This document shows positions 22,480-33,534 of a DNA stretch of 64,000 bases, piece after piece (the first letter of the stretch is position 1; every line of letters starts with the position of its first letter). Origin of the DNA: Takakia lepidozioides (Eukaryota > Streptophyta > Takakiopsida > Takakiales > Takakiaceae); NCBI GenBank assembly GCA_030704615.1, contig CM060734.1, positions 41,928,042 to 41,992,041 on the forward strand. Direction: 5' to 3'. The notes beneath the pieces were generated by a model that saw only the letters and a list, made by a program, of their open reading frames with translations, was not told the origin of the DNA and made no database searches. A program made the translations under genes and the position numbers.

Positions 22480-22955
22480 GTACAAATCGAATTACTTTGA
22501 GTCCACTGGATACACACTAATCACTGATACCTTCTAAGTTGCGTGCAGCCCTTTTATACTATGCTCGAAAGAGCCGTTACAGCCTGCAGTCGTTAATGAC
22601 CGTTGCCTAACTGCCTACGCAACCCCTAAAGGGTTTACCAAAAAGTGGCTCGTGGTAGTGGTCGTGACTTTTGGTCATGTGCCATAGTGGTACACGATCC
22701 ACGGTCCTTCACTACTTCATCTATTAGTAAAGCCTATGCTACCGTGGCCGTGTGATATCGTGGTTCACGGCCCACTGCTGCTACACTACCCAGTACTACT
22801 CCCATGGTAGTGTACCCTTGTTCCGCCATTTGCGTGCAGCACACTTAGCATTTTCTGCCCGTGACCGGGTAGTGTAAACCAATCACTACCCGGTATGTCC
22901 CATCGTGACTCTTGTTGTCTGGCCCTTGTAGCTGTGTCATACTTAGCCGTTATCA
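22480..22955 (-). repeat. 3' LTR of the minus-strand Ty3/gypsy element
   Basis: On the minus strand a polypurine tract (AAAAGAGGGGGGGGAATAA) ends at about 22957 and is followed by TGATAACGGCTAAG, a normal LTR start. A TATA box TATAAAAG lies at 22558-22551 on the same strand. The outer LTR end was not located; 22480 is a minimum. Confidence 0.6.
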
Positions 22956-22959
22956 TTTA

Positions 22960-24420
22960 TTCCCCCCCCTCTTTTGAAATTGTGTCCGCACAATTTCGTC
23001 AGTTCCTGTGTTTGTTGTGTCTCTTGGGGATGTAGGGTGGTGGCATGCCTGTCTGCTGGTTAGGAAGTGCGTCCCAGGATTATGATGGTCGTGGTGGCAG
23101 CTTCTTGTTTCTATTGTCATCACTGTCTGGTTGCTCCTGTGGTTCGTGAGTGGGCCAGCTTTCGTCATCATGGGGTTCTGCTATTCCGTCCGTGCGTACC
23201 ATGTCGATTTTGGTGGTCAAGGTTTCTCGGTAGGTTTGCAGCTCCTCCTTGGTCCAAGGTACAATGTTTTTGGTCGCCCTGCTGCCCATTAACCAGTTAA
23301 CAGCTTGCGTCCCTATTTCTCTGAAGGGGTGGTCTTTGTCCAGGACCAATGGTGAAAAGTGATCTTTCGTCTGGCGCCATGCTTCAGCATATAGTGGTCT
23401 GTTCGTATATGCTGAAGTGCCTGAGACTCTCTCTGGTGGCTGAAATTTGGGTAATTCCCAGTGAGTATCCTTGTCAATACTCTCATAGCGCTGCCAGCTT
23501 CATTGTGACGAACATCTGGTACAAGTAGCTGCCAATATAAAAACTTGGGCAGCCCATTACAACGTCTACTGCCGGGGTAGGATTAATCTTCAATTGCCCC
23601 ACTGCCCACGTATAAGCGACCATCTCCTTGTACTCTAGGGGAGCCTGGCGCCAAAATTCAACCAATTCTGCCCCTGACCATGTCTCCTCCCTAGCCAGTG
23701 GCCTCATCCTGTATCTCAAAGGTATGAGAGTTTGATTGAGCAGATGCAATTGACCCAATGACCTGCAAGGGGTTAAAGCTTTGAATACCTTTTCTAGTAC
23801 TTCTGGGATTTGGTGGGCTGGGAGTACCATCATTTTAAAGTATTCCTCTGAATACTTTAGCCACTCTCCATCCTGCTTGCATTACACTTCATTTGTTTTA
23901 TCATTGCCCTGTTGAGTTTCTTCATTTCTAGCTCACTTCCTTCACTCAACCATGCTCGGGCAAGGTTACATACTGTTCTTGTTGTCGCCAATTCCCTCTG
24001 GTGTTTGTCTTTGATGTGGTCTAAGATCATGCTAAGGTTCTCCGGGCTTATGTAATCTTTGGCCCTATCCATGTAGGCCATTACTTGACCCAACGCTTGT
24101 ATTGCCTGCAGAATTACCTTTGTGGCGTTTCTTCCAAACCTGTGTCCCATGCTGTTGTATCCAGGACCTGTTGTGCGAGTAGTAATTCCTAATTGGAATT
24201 ATTGTCTTGTTGCAGCTGACTTTGTGCCTCTTGCACCACCTGCTGTTGCTGCACCACTGTGGCTCCCTCCTTTGTTCCTGGTTGTGTGGCCTCTGCAGGT
24301 ATTGTTTGCTGGATTTCGGTGTTAACATGGCCAATTTCCATGGGTGTTGTTTCATTGGTCTGCGGCTGGTCCCCTCCTTCTGGCTGTTGATTCTCTCTTT
24401 CCCTCTGCAGTGTGGATCAG
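22960..24420 (-). pseudogene. Decayed continuation of the extra 3' ORF region
   Basis: Three out-of-register pieces on the element strand: 24150-23857 (helical, charged, beginning MGHRFGRNATKVILQ), 23833-23483 and 23349-23080. They are consistent with one longer coding region broken by indels. No family recognised. They end just before the polypurine tract. Confidence 0.4.
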
Positions 24421-25250
24421 TCGTTGAGTTGAAAAATGTTTTTTGCCATTGCACTCGTGGTTGCTTTGTTGATCCGGGCTCTTTTTGCAAGTCCGCCCTC
24501 TTCTTCCAATTGTTGTTTTTCTTCCTCTTGACGTGTTGCCATCTCACTTCCTTCCTCCTCCATCGTGTCTGCCTCTTGCATGATTCCCAACGTTGTTTGC
24601 TCTTCGGGTGTCAAGTGTACAGTGTGTCGAATCATTTGGAGTAACAGGGGAGTAACTTTGGTAACCAAAACTTTCTTCTTCTTCTTTGTCAATCTTGTTA
24701 ATTCTTGGGTTAACTTCTTCAATAAGAAACCTGCCCAATTCACGACTTGCCCATTGAGGCAAATCAACACTTGGTCGATTAGCTCGTTGGTGCAATAGCT
24801 GTGGTTTTGCCTGAGGCAAAGCAACGTGCTAAGTACCGGGGTTATCTTCTTAAAGCCGGGGTTATTGCTGTGACTGCATGTGTAGCCCTGATTGGCTTGG
24901 TTGAGATTCTTAAACAAGTCCGCAAGTACAAACCTTGGTGGTTTGCCGCTGTGCGCCGGTACGTCCAGACTGGGAAGGTGAAACACTTCCGTCAAGTACT
25001 TCTCCGTCAATAGAATATGTGTGTCACGGACATTTGTGCTTCGAGTGTTGGTGTTGTAATTCTCCAAGAACTCCCTGCACAGCTCGTCGTGCTTAAGGTT
25101 CCAGTCCAGCATGGTGACAAAGTACCGCAGGCCAAGACTGTCCAACGTCTCCTGTGTCTCTGTGTCCTGCTTGATTTTCTGCAACGTCGGGCTGATTTTG
25201 AAATTCACTTGCACAAAAGAACTTGGTGTCTTCCGCTTAGTGCCCGCCAT
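24417..25250 (-). CDS. Extra ORF downstream of integrase, 277 aa, unknown function
   Basis: A real ATG opens MAGTKRKTPSSFVQVNFKIS; the KRK cluster could be a nuclear localisation signal. The middle (YFVTMLDWNLKHDELCREFL through a run of predicted helices) has the general look of the plant transposon-protein domains often found in large gypsy elements, but I cannot assign it. A KKKKK stretch and a Glu-rich C-terminus follow. It lies on the element strand immediately after pol, where env-like genes sit in some plant gypsy elements. No membrane segment or signal peptide is visible, so an envelope is unlikely. The ORF is intact over its length. Confidence 0.55.
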   Translation of the reverse strand: MAGTKRKTPSSFVQVNFKISPTLQKIKQDTETQETLDSLGLRYFVTMLDWNLKHDELCREFLENYNTNTRSTNVRDTHILLTEKYLTEVFHLPSLDVPAHSGKPPRFVLADLFKNLNQANQGYTCSHSNNPGFKKITPVLSTLLCLRQNHSYCTNELIDQVLICLNGQVVNWAGFLLKKLTQELTRLTKKKKKVLVTKVTPLLLQMIRHTVHLTPEEQTTLGIMQEADTMEEEGSEMATRQEEEKQQLEEEGGLAKRARINKATTSAMAKNIFQLND

Positions 25251-25511
25251 TTCCCTTAGTTTTGCTATTGCTAAAAGGAAATTGGAGCACCAATTCTTGT
25301 ATCAAGAGCAGTATGAAGCACACTGGAAGTTGTGTAGATGGCAATTTCCAGTTTGCAGAAGAGGAGGTGTGGGGTTCGTTTATGGGTTTAAGTAGGGGTT
25401 CTCCTCTATGGGCTTCATCTCTAACTTCTCTCGAGGTTCTCGTGGAGGTAATTTTGTCCTGCTGTCCGCCTAGGTTTAAAGCGTAGTTAGCTTTAATTGT
25501 TGGGCCCGTGC

Positions 25512-27403
25512 TTACCAAGAAGCATTTAGCTTCTGGTAACGGTTTTGAGTAGACCTCGCCCCTTTTCTGGATGTGCCTGATTTTCTTCCGTTGGTGTTTT
25601 CTTCGTGGTTCGTCTTGGATTGGACTGATGGTTGTTGATGATTGTCTGATTTCGGTTGGTTTACGTTCATCCATTTTGGTATGTGGTATGTTTTTAGATG
25701 AGCGGCGTGTGCGCAGTACTTGCAGATTGGTTTAATGGCTTTGCCCTTATCATCCGCCGTCTTTTGGCAATCCGTTGGATTGCGCCGTCGTTCTTTCTCC
25801 ATGTTATGATCAATGGTTAGTGGTGTATGATTACCACGGTCGGTGGGGTCATCTGGAGCGTACATCTTGGAGTTTAACACAAGCAATGACTCGTTGGCTG
25901 CTTCGTATTCGTTCACGGTTCTGTAGGGCATATGTGTTGGCCACGGTTCATCATACGGTATACGGGGTGGTAGTGCTATCCTCCAAATGAATGGTGGTCT
26001 AAACGTAGCGGTGCCCTGAACTCGTATTGCCATTTGTCTTAGTACATGCCGATTCACCGTGTCGTAATGAATGTAGTATGCATCTGCGGTTTCACGCTCC
26101 TCATCTACAGTTTGGTCTTCCTCGTTGGCGTATAAGTCATGTATAAGGGCTCTGTCATGTATCCTTTTGTAGCCTTTTAACTTGTTAATATTTATTCGTC
26201 CCACGAATTCTTGTTCCAAGGTCTGCAAATCGACAGTTCCATTGTCATGTACCCTTTTGATTTGAAATGGTCCCATCCATGGCATAATTTTCCTCCCAGT
26301 TTGATCTTCTTGATTTTTGGTAATCATAAAACAAATTCCCCGTCCTGGAAAGATTTTTCTTTCCCTTCGGATATTCTTTTTCTTCGTTGTTCTTGAATTC
26401 ATGCCATGTTATCTGTAGCGTCTGCCCGAACTTCTTCCAGATGAAATAACTCATGTTCCCTGACTCGTAGAGTTTCTTCTAAACCCCATCGTTCATGAGT
26501 TCCGGTTCGTAGTGTGGGTATCATGCATTCAATGGGTAATAGTGCCTCTGCTCCATACACCAGTTGAAATGGTGTATGTTTCGTGGTCACCTTGTATGAT
26601 GGCCTGAATGCCCATAGTGTTGTGTTCATTTTGATGTCCCAATCTGTACGATTGGCATTTACTATCTTGGTTAAGATAGTGCATAATATCTTGTTGATAG
26701 ATTCGGCCTGGCCATTTCCTTGGGGATAGTAAGCAATGCTCTTGCAATGTACGATCATGAACTCCTCCGTCAAGCATTTTATGGCATCATTTATAAAATG
26801 TGATCCTTGATCACTGATGTATTCCAGTGGGAAACCAAATCATGTGATGATGTTTTCATATAAGAATTTGGCTGTCGACCTGGCAGTGTTGTCTCTTAGT
26901 GCCTTGGCCTCTACCCATTTGGTAGTGTAGTTAGTGACTGTGAGGATGTATTGGTTCTGTGTGTACCTTGCTGGAGGTTCAATGTGTCCCACGAAGTCTA
27001 GTCCCCAACGTTGAAATGGTTCTGTTGGTAGTATTGGGTGCATAATACCCTTCCCAGTTCATTCTATTGGTCCCATCCTCTGGCAAACATCACACTGTTG
27101 ACAGTGTTCATAAGTGTCTCCAAATACAGTAGGCCACCAGTAACCTGCTAATAATATCTTCTTTACTGTCAGGTCAGAACTGAAGTGTCTTCCTTCAATT
27201 CCTTCGTGTAGCTCTTGCATCACTGTTTTGGCTTGTTCTTTGTTCACACATCTTCTCATTATGGAGTCAACTCCTCTTTTGTACAGAATTCTCTTGATCA
27301 CTGTGTATGGCTTGCTTTTCATTGAAAGCTTTCTCCTGTCATCTTTGGTGTATTCTTCAAGAAATTTTCCTGTGTTCAGATAATATTTGATTGGCCATTG
27401 CAA
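25512..27403 (-). pseudogene. Ty3/gypsy integrase with long C-terminal tail
   Basis: Zinc finger H..H..CQQCDVC (27230-27090); core with LDFVGH (first Asp), ISDQGSHF (second Asp) and PQGNGQAESIN (Glu); C-terminal GPFQIKRV...GTVDLQ (GPY-like) at ~26290-26210. A ~200-residue hydrophilic tail continues to 25512 and includes a CKYCAH..H-like cluster. In-frame breaks near 27057, 26835 and 26400 make it inactive. Confidence 0.85.
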
Positions 27404-27987
27404 TCGTCCGGATCTTGATCTTGATTCTGAATGTCTTTTGATTCTTCCTTGGTAACTGTATAAGCTCCAATACTGATATTGGCCAATTCTTGATTATTTG
27501 GCTCTTCGTTTTCATTGTCATCTTCTTCTTCTAGATCTGGCTCTTCCTCAATAATAGGTCCTTCACCAAGAGGTTCATCTTCATCTGATGAGTCCTCTTC
27601 TTCATCAGTGTCAGCCATGAGCTTAAGAGAATCTGGGAGGTCATAATCTCCTTGAAACACTCCCAGAGTGTCTAGAGGATCTGTCTCTTCATCTTGTGCT
27701 TCTGGTTGAACAACAAACAGAAATGCGTCGGGAAGTTGATCTTCTACTCCTGTGGCTGGTTCTCCTGTAGTAATTTTTGACAGATGATCTGCTATAACAT
27801 GTAATCTTCCTAGTTTATGAACAACTTCAAAATCATACTCATGAAGAAGTAATAACCATCGAGCAACCCTGCCACCAGCTAGTGGTCGATTTGCTAAATG
27901 AACTAGAGCCTGATGATCAACAATAAACTTAAGGTGATTGCCAAGTAAATAATGCCAAAACTTTTGAACAGCATAAATCATTGCCAA
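27376..27987 (-). pseudogene. RNase H end of gypsy pol plus acidic linker
   Basis: AMIYAVQKFWHYLLGNHLKF, then DHQALVHLANRPL and HVIADHLSK are the second half of a Ty3/gypsy RNase H. A strongly acidic linker (EEDSSDEDEPLGEGP) precedes integrase. The start is cut off at ~27985 by the junction with the neighbouring element. Confidence 0.85.
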
Positions 27988-28661
27988 TGGGAGGTGTGGG
28001 AGGTGTAGTGCCGGAGGGATCCTCGGATTTGAGGGTCAAGACTGCCACGGCGGTACCATGGCAAGCTGTAGCTGCCAGGTTGATGGAGCTGCCAGCTAGG
28101 CCAGCCATAGAGCGCGCCATGGTGACACCTGGAGTTGTCATGTTGGACAACCAGGATGGCATTCTCTGTTTGAGTGGATCGGCAGGCAAGAGGTACCGGC
28201 CACTGCGGGTTTTGTTGGACTCCGGAGCTCAGCCATTGATGTTGGGCAGAGTTGCTATTGCAGGCTTGGGCCTCACGGAGGCGGATATGGAGCCTTGTCC
28301 TTTCCAGATACACACGTCTCTGGGAGGATCAGAGCAAGCTCGGGGCATGACACGGCGTGAGTTGGCTATCAGACTACAGCCGGATCATCCTACAGATGGC
28401 TCAGTGATGAGAGCCAAGGCCATTGTGACAGACGCGGTCTCGTACAATGTCCTTGTTGGTGGGGTAGTGTTGTACCCCATGGGCTTCACCCTGGATTTGT
28501 GGGAGGAGTCAGCTTCCTATAGGCCTGCATGGCAATCAGGGGAGGGCCGGCGTGTGCAGCTCCCTGTGACGTTCATAGAAGGAGTTGCGGTTGCCCAGCG
28601 AGGCAAGATGTCGACACTAGCAGCATTCACCGGCAGTGAGTTGGCCTGGAGAGTTGCTTGA
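27981..28661 (+). pseudogene. Retroviral-type aspartic protease, N-terminal pol
   Basis: LRVLLDSGAQPLMLG carries the catalytic D-S-G of a retropepsin (the usual motif is DTG/DSG). The following region (GLTEADMEPCPFQI, RLQPDHPTDGSV, YNVLVGGVVLYPMGF) is conserved in the second copy at 49172-49663, including a DSGAQPLMLGR block. The frame ends at 28661, while the methyltransferase frame opens at or before 28636 in the +1 register. Either this is an old indel or the two products were joined by frameshifting; one copy cannot tell. Confidence 0.75.
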
Positions 28662-29834
28662 GGGCAACGCTCATTCAGAGGATGTGCCACCTCCGGGAGA
28701 GCAGGATGACATGTATGGTATGGCGAAGTTGCCTACCATGGTTGCTCAGACTCCATTGTGGGGCACGAGCAAGGATTTGCAGCGGGATGCTGATCGACGG
28801 GTGCAACAAGCCTGGGTGGAGGCTTTTGTACCGTCAGGAGAGGAGGAGAGTGCGGGGATTGCACCAGGACCACCTCAGTTGTCTCCATTGGACACCACAC
28901 CTATTGTGTGGCAGTATCCGGATGAAGGCATTTGTCTTCTGGACTTGTTTGGCGGGATCAGCACCGGATTGGCTGCTGTGTTACAGGCAGGTGTACGAGT
29001 TTGGCGTTACCTGTATGTGGAGAGGGATGAGACTACACGACGCATCGCACTCCGTCATATTGCTTAGTTGGTGCAGCAGTACCCTGAGTTATCGCCGGTG
29101 TCTGCGGTTCGTGGATATCAGCAGGCCTTGCTAGCAGACATCTCTTTGTTGGGGGCGGAGGATTTGGAGCGGGTTGGCTTCATTGATTTGGTAGTGGCAG
29201 GTTGGCCCTGCCAAGGGTATTCATCAGCTGGGCATGACAAATGGATTGCGAGACTCGAGGTCAGGTCTGTTTTGGGAGATGGTGCGGGTTTTGCGCCACT
29301 TACAGCTTCATCAGGCTGTATCTCCAGCATACATCTTGGAGAATGTGCCACTGATGGGCGATTCTCGGGTCAGGGTGATGGCAAGTATGCATCAAGTCCG
29401 GTCGTGGCTTGGGTCAGCAGTGTTGCTGGATGCAGCTGCAGTGGGGTCACGGGCTCATCGTCCACGGTTATGGTGGACTAACTTGATTCCACCCGCACTG
29501 CTTAAGCGTGCATTTGATGGGGTGCAGCGGCCAGCACACCTAACAGTGGATAGCATTTTGGACACAAGGAGGCAGTCTCAGCGTGTGAGACATGATGACC
29601 GTTTGCCTTTGGCAGTGGTCAACAAATTGGGTCAACCACGAGCAGCACTACCTACACTGCTCAGCTTCCTAGGATCGCATGCTTTCCGGGATAATGGACC
29701 TGGCCTCCTGTGGGATGCTCAGTTGCAGCAATTAGTGGAGCCTAATGCTGACGAGCGAGAGCGGGCTATGGGTTTTTCCACTGGGACCACGGCGGTGCCT
29801 TCTCTTTCTGAGGCATCACGTCGTCAGGTGTTGG
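27986..29834 (+). mobile_element. Methyltransferase-bearing Ty3/gypsy element, 5' part
   Basis: Plus-strand protease and DNMT3-like methyltransferase coding region, cut at its 5' side at ~27985 (no gag or LTR visible) and interrupted at 29835 by DNA transposon copy 2. The element continues at 33831. A second, decayed copy of the same protease-spacer-methyltransferase order is on the minus strand at 48579-49663. Confidence 0.85.
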
Positions 29835-29984
29835 CCCGGGGGGTGCACTCCTCATTAAATGTACCAGCCACGTGCGTGCACAGGAGGGGGTATTTTAAAC
29901 CCCCCCATGTACAACATTATACATATAGAGGGAGGTTTAAAACACCTTAAATATAATTTTACAGGAGGGGGTTGTTGAGTTTTA

Positions 29985-30085
29985 AGGGATAGTGTAGTGG
30001 TAAGAATGGCGATTTCGCCGCGATGCATCCCGGGATCAAATCGTGGGATCGTTGTTTTGTTTGTTTTTTTTTTTTTTTTCGCTCC
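29985..30085 (+). ncRNA. Candidate Pol III small RNA in transposon end (copy 2)
   Basis: Box A TAGTGTAGTGG (29990-30000), box B GGATCAAATCG (30033-30043; one mismatch to the consensus) and a T15 run at ~30066-30080. Predicted transcript ~75-90 nt. Sequence between the boxes and the T-run is conserved with copy 1 on the opposite strand. It resembles tRNA-Glu in the D-arm and T-arm regions, but the anticodon arm is shortened and no acceptor stem is seen. Confidence 0.5.
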
Positions 30086-30284
30086 ACGATCTTTCTCCCC
30101 TGATCTCCCGCGACTTTCTCTTTTCTTTCTCCTCCTCTCCCGCATTCGCCTTCCCTTCCGCGGGCTTTCTCTTTTCCCTCCTCTCCTCTCCCCTCCTCTC
30201 CACAGGGCATGGTAGGACAATGTGGTGAGGGCACTAGATTCCCAGTCATCAGAGGTAATGAGCACATTAGGCCTATTTCCTTTC

Positions 30285-31600
30285 CTATAAATGATTGGCG
30301 TGACACATATTGCTAATGACGCTTCCGTGGGTTCCAGGGCTGAGCATCCTTTCAGGCCCTGGCCTGGAAATGAAGCCTGCCTGAGGCAAGTTTTTGCAAA
30401 AGATGGATTGTTTGCAATACTGGTAAGAATTTTGGAGAGTGGACCACCATAGAAGGCATAGCTTTTTGTGCTGATGGAGTTTAGGGTTTGATTTGTGCAG
30501 CAGCTCTGCTGCTATCTTTTTTGCCAAGTGGCTGCCTGCGAGGGGTGGATGCCGCTTCGAGTTGCATAGGGTCCTGATTGCTGATATGGCGTTGGAAGGC
30601 ACCTCTATTGCCCGCAACTTGCAAGTGATCACTGGGGGGGAGAGTTTGGGCCAAAGAACGGAGATCTTGGGATTGAGCACTTGATTGTTGTTGTTGCACT
30701 GGAGGGAGACCCTGCCATTTGACCCTCTAGTTTGGCTGCCCAGTGGCAGCTTGGATGCTGGAGAAAGTTTTCTCTTTCCTGTTGGGCAATCCACCTTAAT
30801 GTGGAGCATTTGGCTGCAGTTGAAGCAAACTGCTGAAGAGCAGTCTTCGATTAGACGCACTGTGAAAAAATTTCCCTTATTGTCTGTAGGAAGTCTCACA
30901 TACTCAGGCAGAATGTCCTGAGCTCCACTAGCTCCGCAATCTATCGACACCTGTTGTCTTTTGGTTTTCCATGAATCGCAGGTGCGCCCAACATCCTTTC
31001 TTTTGTGTCCAATGTCCATAGATAAATACATATGGCAGTTTCGCCGCTCCTCCGTATTCTTCCGTCACTGAGTGTAGCAAACGCATTTGTAGTTCAGTTA
31101 TAACTGCTGCCCCCCATACATTCTTCCCTTCACTGCACGTGGTGCTCATGCTTGACGTTTCATGGGTATGTTCTCCAGTGCTCGTCGTGTATGTTCTACT
31201 TTCGCCGTTTAGGGTTGCATTTCCGCTTGTGAGATTTATCCTTGGTTGCCTTCTCGTTCTTCCCTTGTGTAATTAGGCTCTTCACCAGTCTGAAAATAAT
31301 ACCCTTCTGCCTTCAAATGCACCTTTTCTTTACATCTTTCAGATCGTGTTTGAACCATGTTGATTCGGGACAGGTCTCTCTCCTCATTCACCATATGTCG
31401 CAGCTCCTTGCCAACCAGCATCCCTCGGCAGATATTCCATGCTGCCATCATGTTGCTCCACTTACTCGTATCTTTAGTTGTAGTGACAGTTGCTTGGTTC
31501 GCCGTTGTGTTTGCAGCCCGAACATCATCCCACACCTGCTCAGCTGCTCTTCTGCTTACTGGGTACCCCTGTTCCCTTCTTGTGATCTCTAGCATATCCC
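30285..31600 (-). pseudogene. LINE ORF1 (gag-like) remnant with CCHC zinc knuckle
   Basis: On the minus strand, a 248-aa frame (31031-30285) contains CFNCSQMLHIKVDC, a CX2CX4HX4C zinc knuckle, preceded by an EYVRLPTDNKGNFFTV.LIE segment as in plant LINE ORF1 proteins. 31595-31236 holds a further upstream piece. ORF1 proteins bind the LINE RNA. The frame has no intact start and is carried inside DNA transposon copy 2. Confidence 0.6.
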
Positions 31601-31678
31601 AATTAGCAGTAAGTGACCTCCTTGTGCCTCCCTTCCTTTTGCACTTGCACCGTATTACCCTCCTTTCACATACAAGGA

Positions 31679-32367
31679 CTATAGTTTCCTTCCCTTGCTT
31701 GTGTAATTGCTGATTTCTTCAAAAGAAAGTTGTTTCATTGCCCCTAAGCAACTCACTGTATCATGCCTATTCTCCTCCTTATCATCCCTCGCCTTTTGGA
31801 AAATTCCAGCCATAATTGAAGGGCAATTGGTTGTTGTACTTAACTGCACGAATATTCCCCTTTCCGTTGGAATGAGCTGCACGTCCTTTCCATGCTGACA
31901 TACCCTTTCTTCTTCCTGCAGGATCCTTTGCCCAACCCTGTTATTTCTATCATTTGTGCCATCCTCTTGGCGTTTCCACAGCCTCCCCTCATTGCCTTTG
32001 ACCTCATGTATGTTTTCAATCATGTTTGAAGGGTGATCACTTGCTGCCATATGCATGAATGTGTCCTTGACTGCTTCTCTTGTCTCAGTATGATGTTTAA
32101 TTGTTGTCATGTCAGGCCGTGCTCAGTTGCACCGTGGTGTCTTCAAATGGATCAATTTTTCAGACACTTGCTTGCCAACTGAATGATGCAGGTTCACTTG
32201 GGAGAGTGCACTCCCCCTTTCCTCTCTGCTTCTGTTTGATGTTCAAAGGTAGGCTTCCTTCCCTTAGTTTAAATTTCAGTCTAGTGCCGAGAGTGGGTGG
32301 ACCCTTGAGGTCATCCAAGATGTCCTCCCCCATGTCACTGACTAGAAACAAGTTCAGGGAGCATTAA
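31679..32367 (-). pseudogene. Captured LINE C-terminal and ORF1-like segment (copy 2)
   Basis: Counterpart of 16700-17422. 32351-32160 is the LINE ORF2 stretch (MFLVSDMGEDILDDLKGPPT). 32110-31679 is the MTTIKHHTETREAVKDT ORF, lacking the ~90 bp present in copy 1 between two GGCAAT words. Same orientation relative to the transposon ends as in copy 1. Confidence 0.75.
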
Positions 32368-32381
32368 CACGCATATCCGAG

Positions 32382-33534
32382 TTCGAGGCGAATCCAAAAG
32401 GACCCAAGTTCTCTAGAGCTCACAAGAAACAAGAACACATATGGTAGGTATCCCCCTTGCTGATTTGTCCGACTTTTCTACTGTCCAATCGGATGATTGC
32501 ATTGTGGACGCTTTGAAAACTGGATTTCTAGAAGCGCAACTTTTATGCCATAAACTTGGGATGAAACCAAACAAAGCAACATACATCACGGTAAGTCATG
32601 GTAACTTTTGGTAACTTGGTAACTTCTGGTATTTACTCCTGGTAAGTTCTTCTGGGCTATGGATTGGTGGAATGAGCCATGGACAATTGAGAGACAAATG
32701 GAGGCGGAGCTATTCAAAAGCATGGAAGAGGAGGGTGATGATGTCGATGCCATAGATTCTATTTGTCCTCTTAATGCAGACACACATATTCAAAATGAGG
32801 TCGTGGAAGATGAATTGGTGTGCGGGCCTTCGAATTCAATGGAGGATGTTTTGAGCCAACCTTTGGATGATCATGCGGAAGAGGTACTTGTTCAAAGTGA
32901 ATTGAGACATACTCTGGATGCTGTCATTGATGAGTTTGAACAAGAGAAAGATGGATCGAAGGCAGTGGTTCCATTTGTCAAAGTAGACGGGAAGACCATA
33001 TTCAAAAGCACTTTGGTTAGCCAACTCAATGGCAACCCTACTCTATCCAAGGATAGATTGACACGAGTAAGAAGTGCATCGATGTTGTTTTGTCGAGAAA
33101 ACAAACCAACTACCAACAACAAAGCCACGAGCTTGGGATTGGGTTCGGATTGTGCTGTATTTTTTGTTGATGGGGAGACTGCGATCCAAACTACAAACAG
33201 GAAAGGTAGACCAGGGAAAACCTGCAGAGGAGCAACCAAAGGCACTTGGTATTTGGGCAGGGTTCAAAGAATGCGGAAGAAAATCAATAAGCGGTTTGTA
33301 GAATGTAGGGATTCTGTTGATTTATTGGAGCGTCCTTCTCATATGGAGATTGGGTTAGCATGGTACCAAAAAATTCGAGGAGGGGTCTATACGTACGATT
33401 TGACGGATAACATGATGGTTGATTTGGATTCCATTATCGCGTTAGCATGTTTAAAGTACAATGTCAAGTCAAACACATATGTTCTTGATGCAAATGACCG
33501 AAAAGTCTTTGACAACTTTATCAAAGACAAATAA
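32382..33534 (+). CDS. Transposon-encoded protein, transposase candidate, 5' end lost
   Basis: The main frame 32659-33534 (291 aa) has an acidic N-terminal half (SMEEEGDDVDAIDS) and a conserved C-terminal half: FVKVDGKTIFKSTLVSQLNG, KDRLTRVRSASMLF, GRPGKTCRGATKGTWYLGRV and WYQKIRGGVYTYDL. Upstream, 32441-32590 is open and codon-like (MVGIPLADLSDFSTVQSDDC...) and ends in ACG|GTAAGT. A short intron to about 32653 would therefore join the two. A further coding-like stretch (RISEFEANPKGPKF) starts at 32382, right after the captured LINE fragment, so the true N-terminus is lost. The same protein, broken, is in copy 1. No DDE signature is visible in the remaining part, so calling it a transposase rests on position and conservation only. 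Confidence 0.5.

Larger units (their letters stand above)
22956..27987 (-). mobile_element. 5'-truncated Ty3/gypsy retrotransposon with an extra 3' ORF
   Basis: Read from 27987 downward: RNase H, an acidic linker, integrase zinc finger, DDE core, GPY-like tail, then a separate ORF after integrase (25250-24417) and further decayed coding sequence to ~22960, then PPT and LTR. Gag, protease and RT are absent: the element stops inside RNase H at ~27985, where the plus-strand methyltransferase retroelement begins. Integrase is interrupted by frame breaks near 27057, 26835 and 26400. Confidence 0.85.

Noticed and set aside
24417-25250. Envelope gene of an endogenous retrovirus-like element
   Set aside because: No signal peptide, transmembrane segment or glycosylation-rich ectodomain is visible; only the position is env-like.
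29985-30085. Genuine tRNA-Glu gene
   Set aside because: Boxes A and B fit, but there is no acceptor stem pairing and the anticodon arm is too short; kept only as a tRNA-like Pol III unit.
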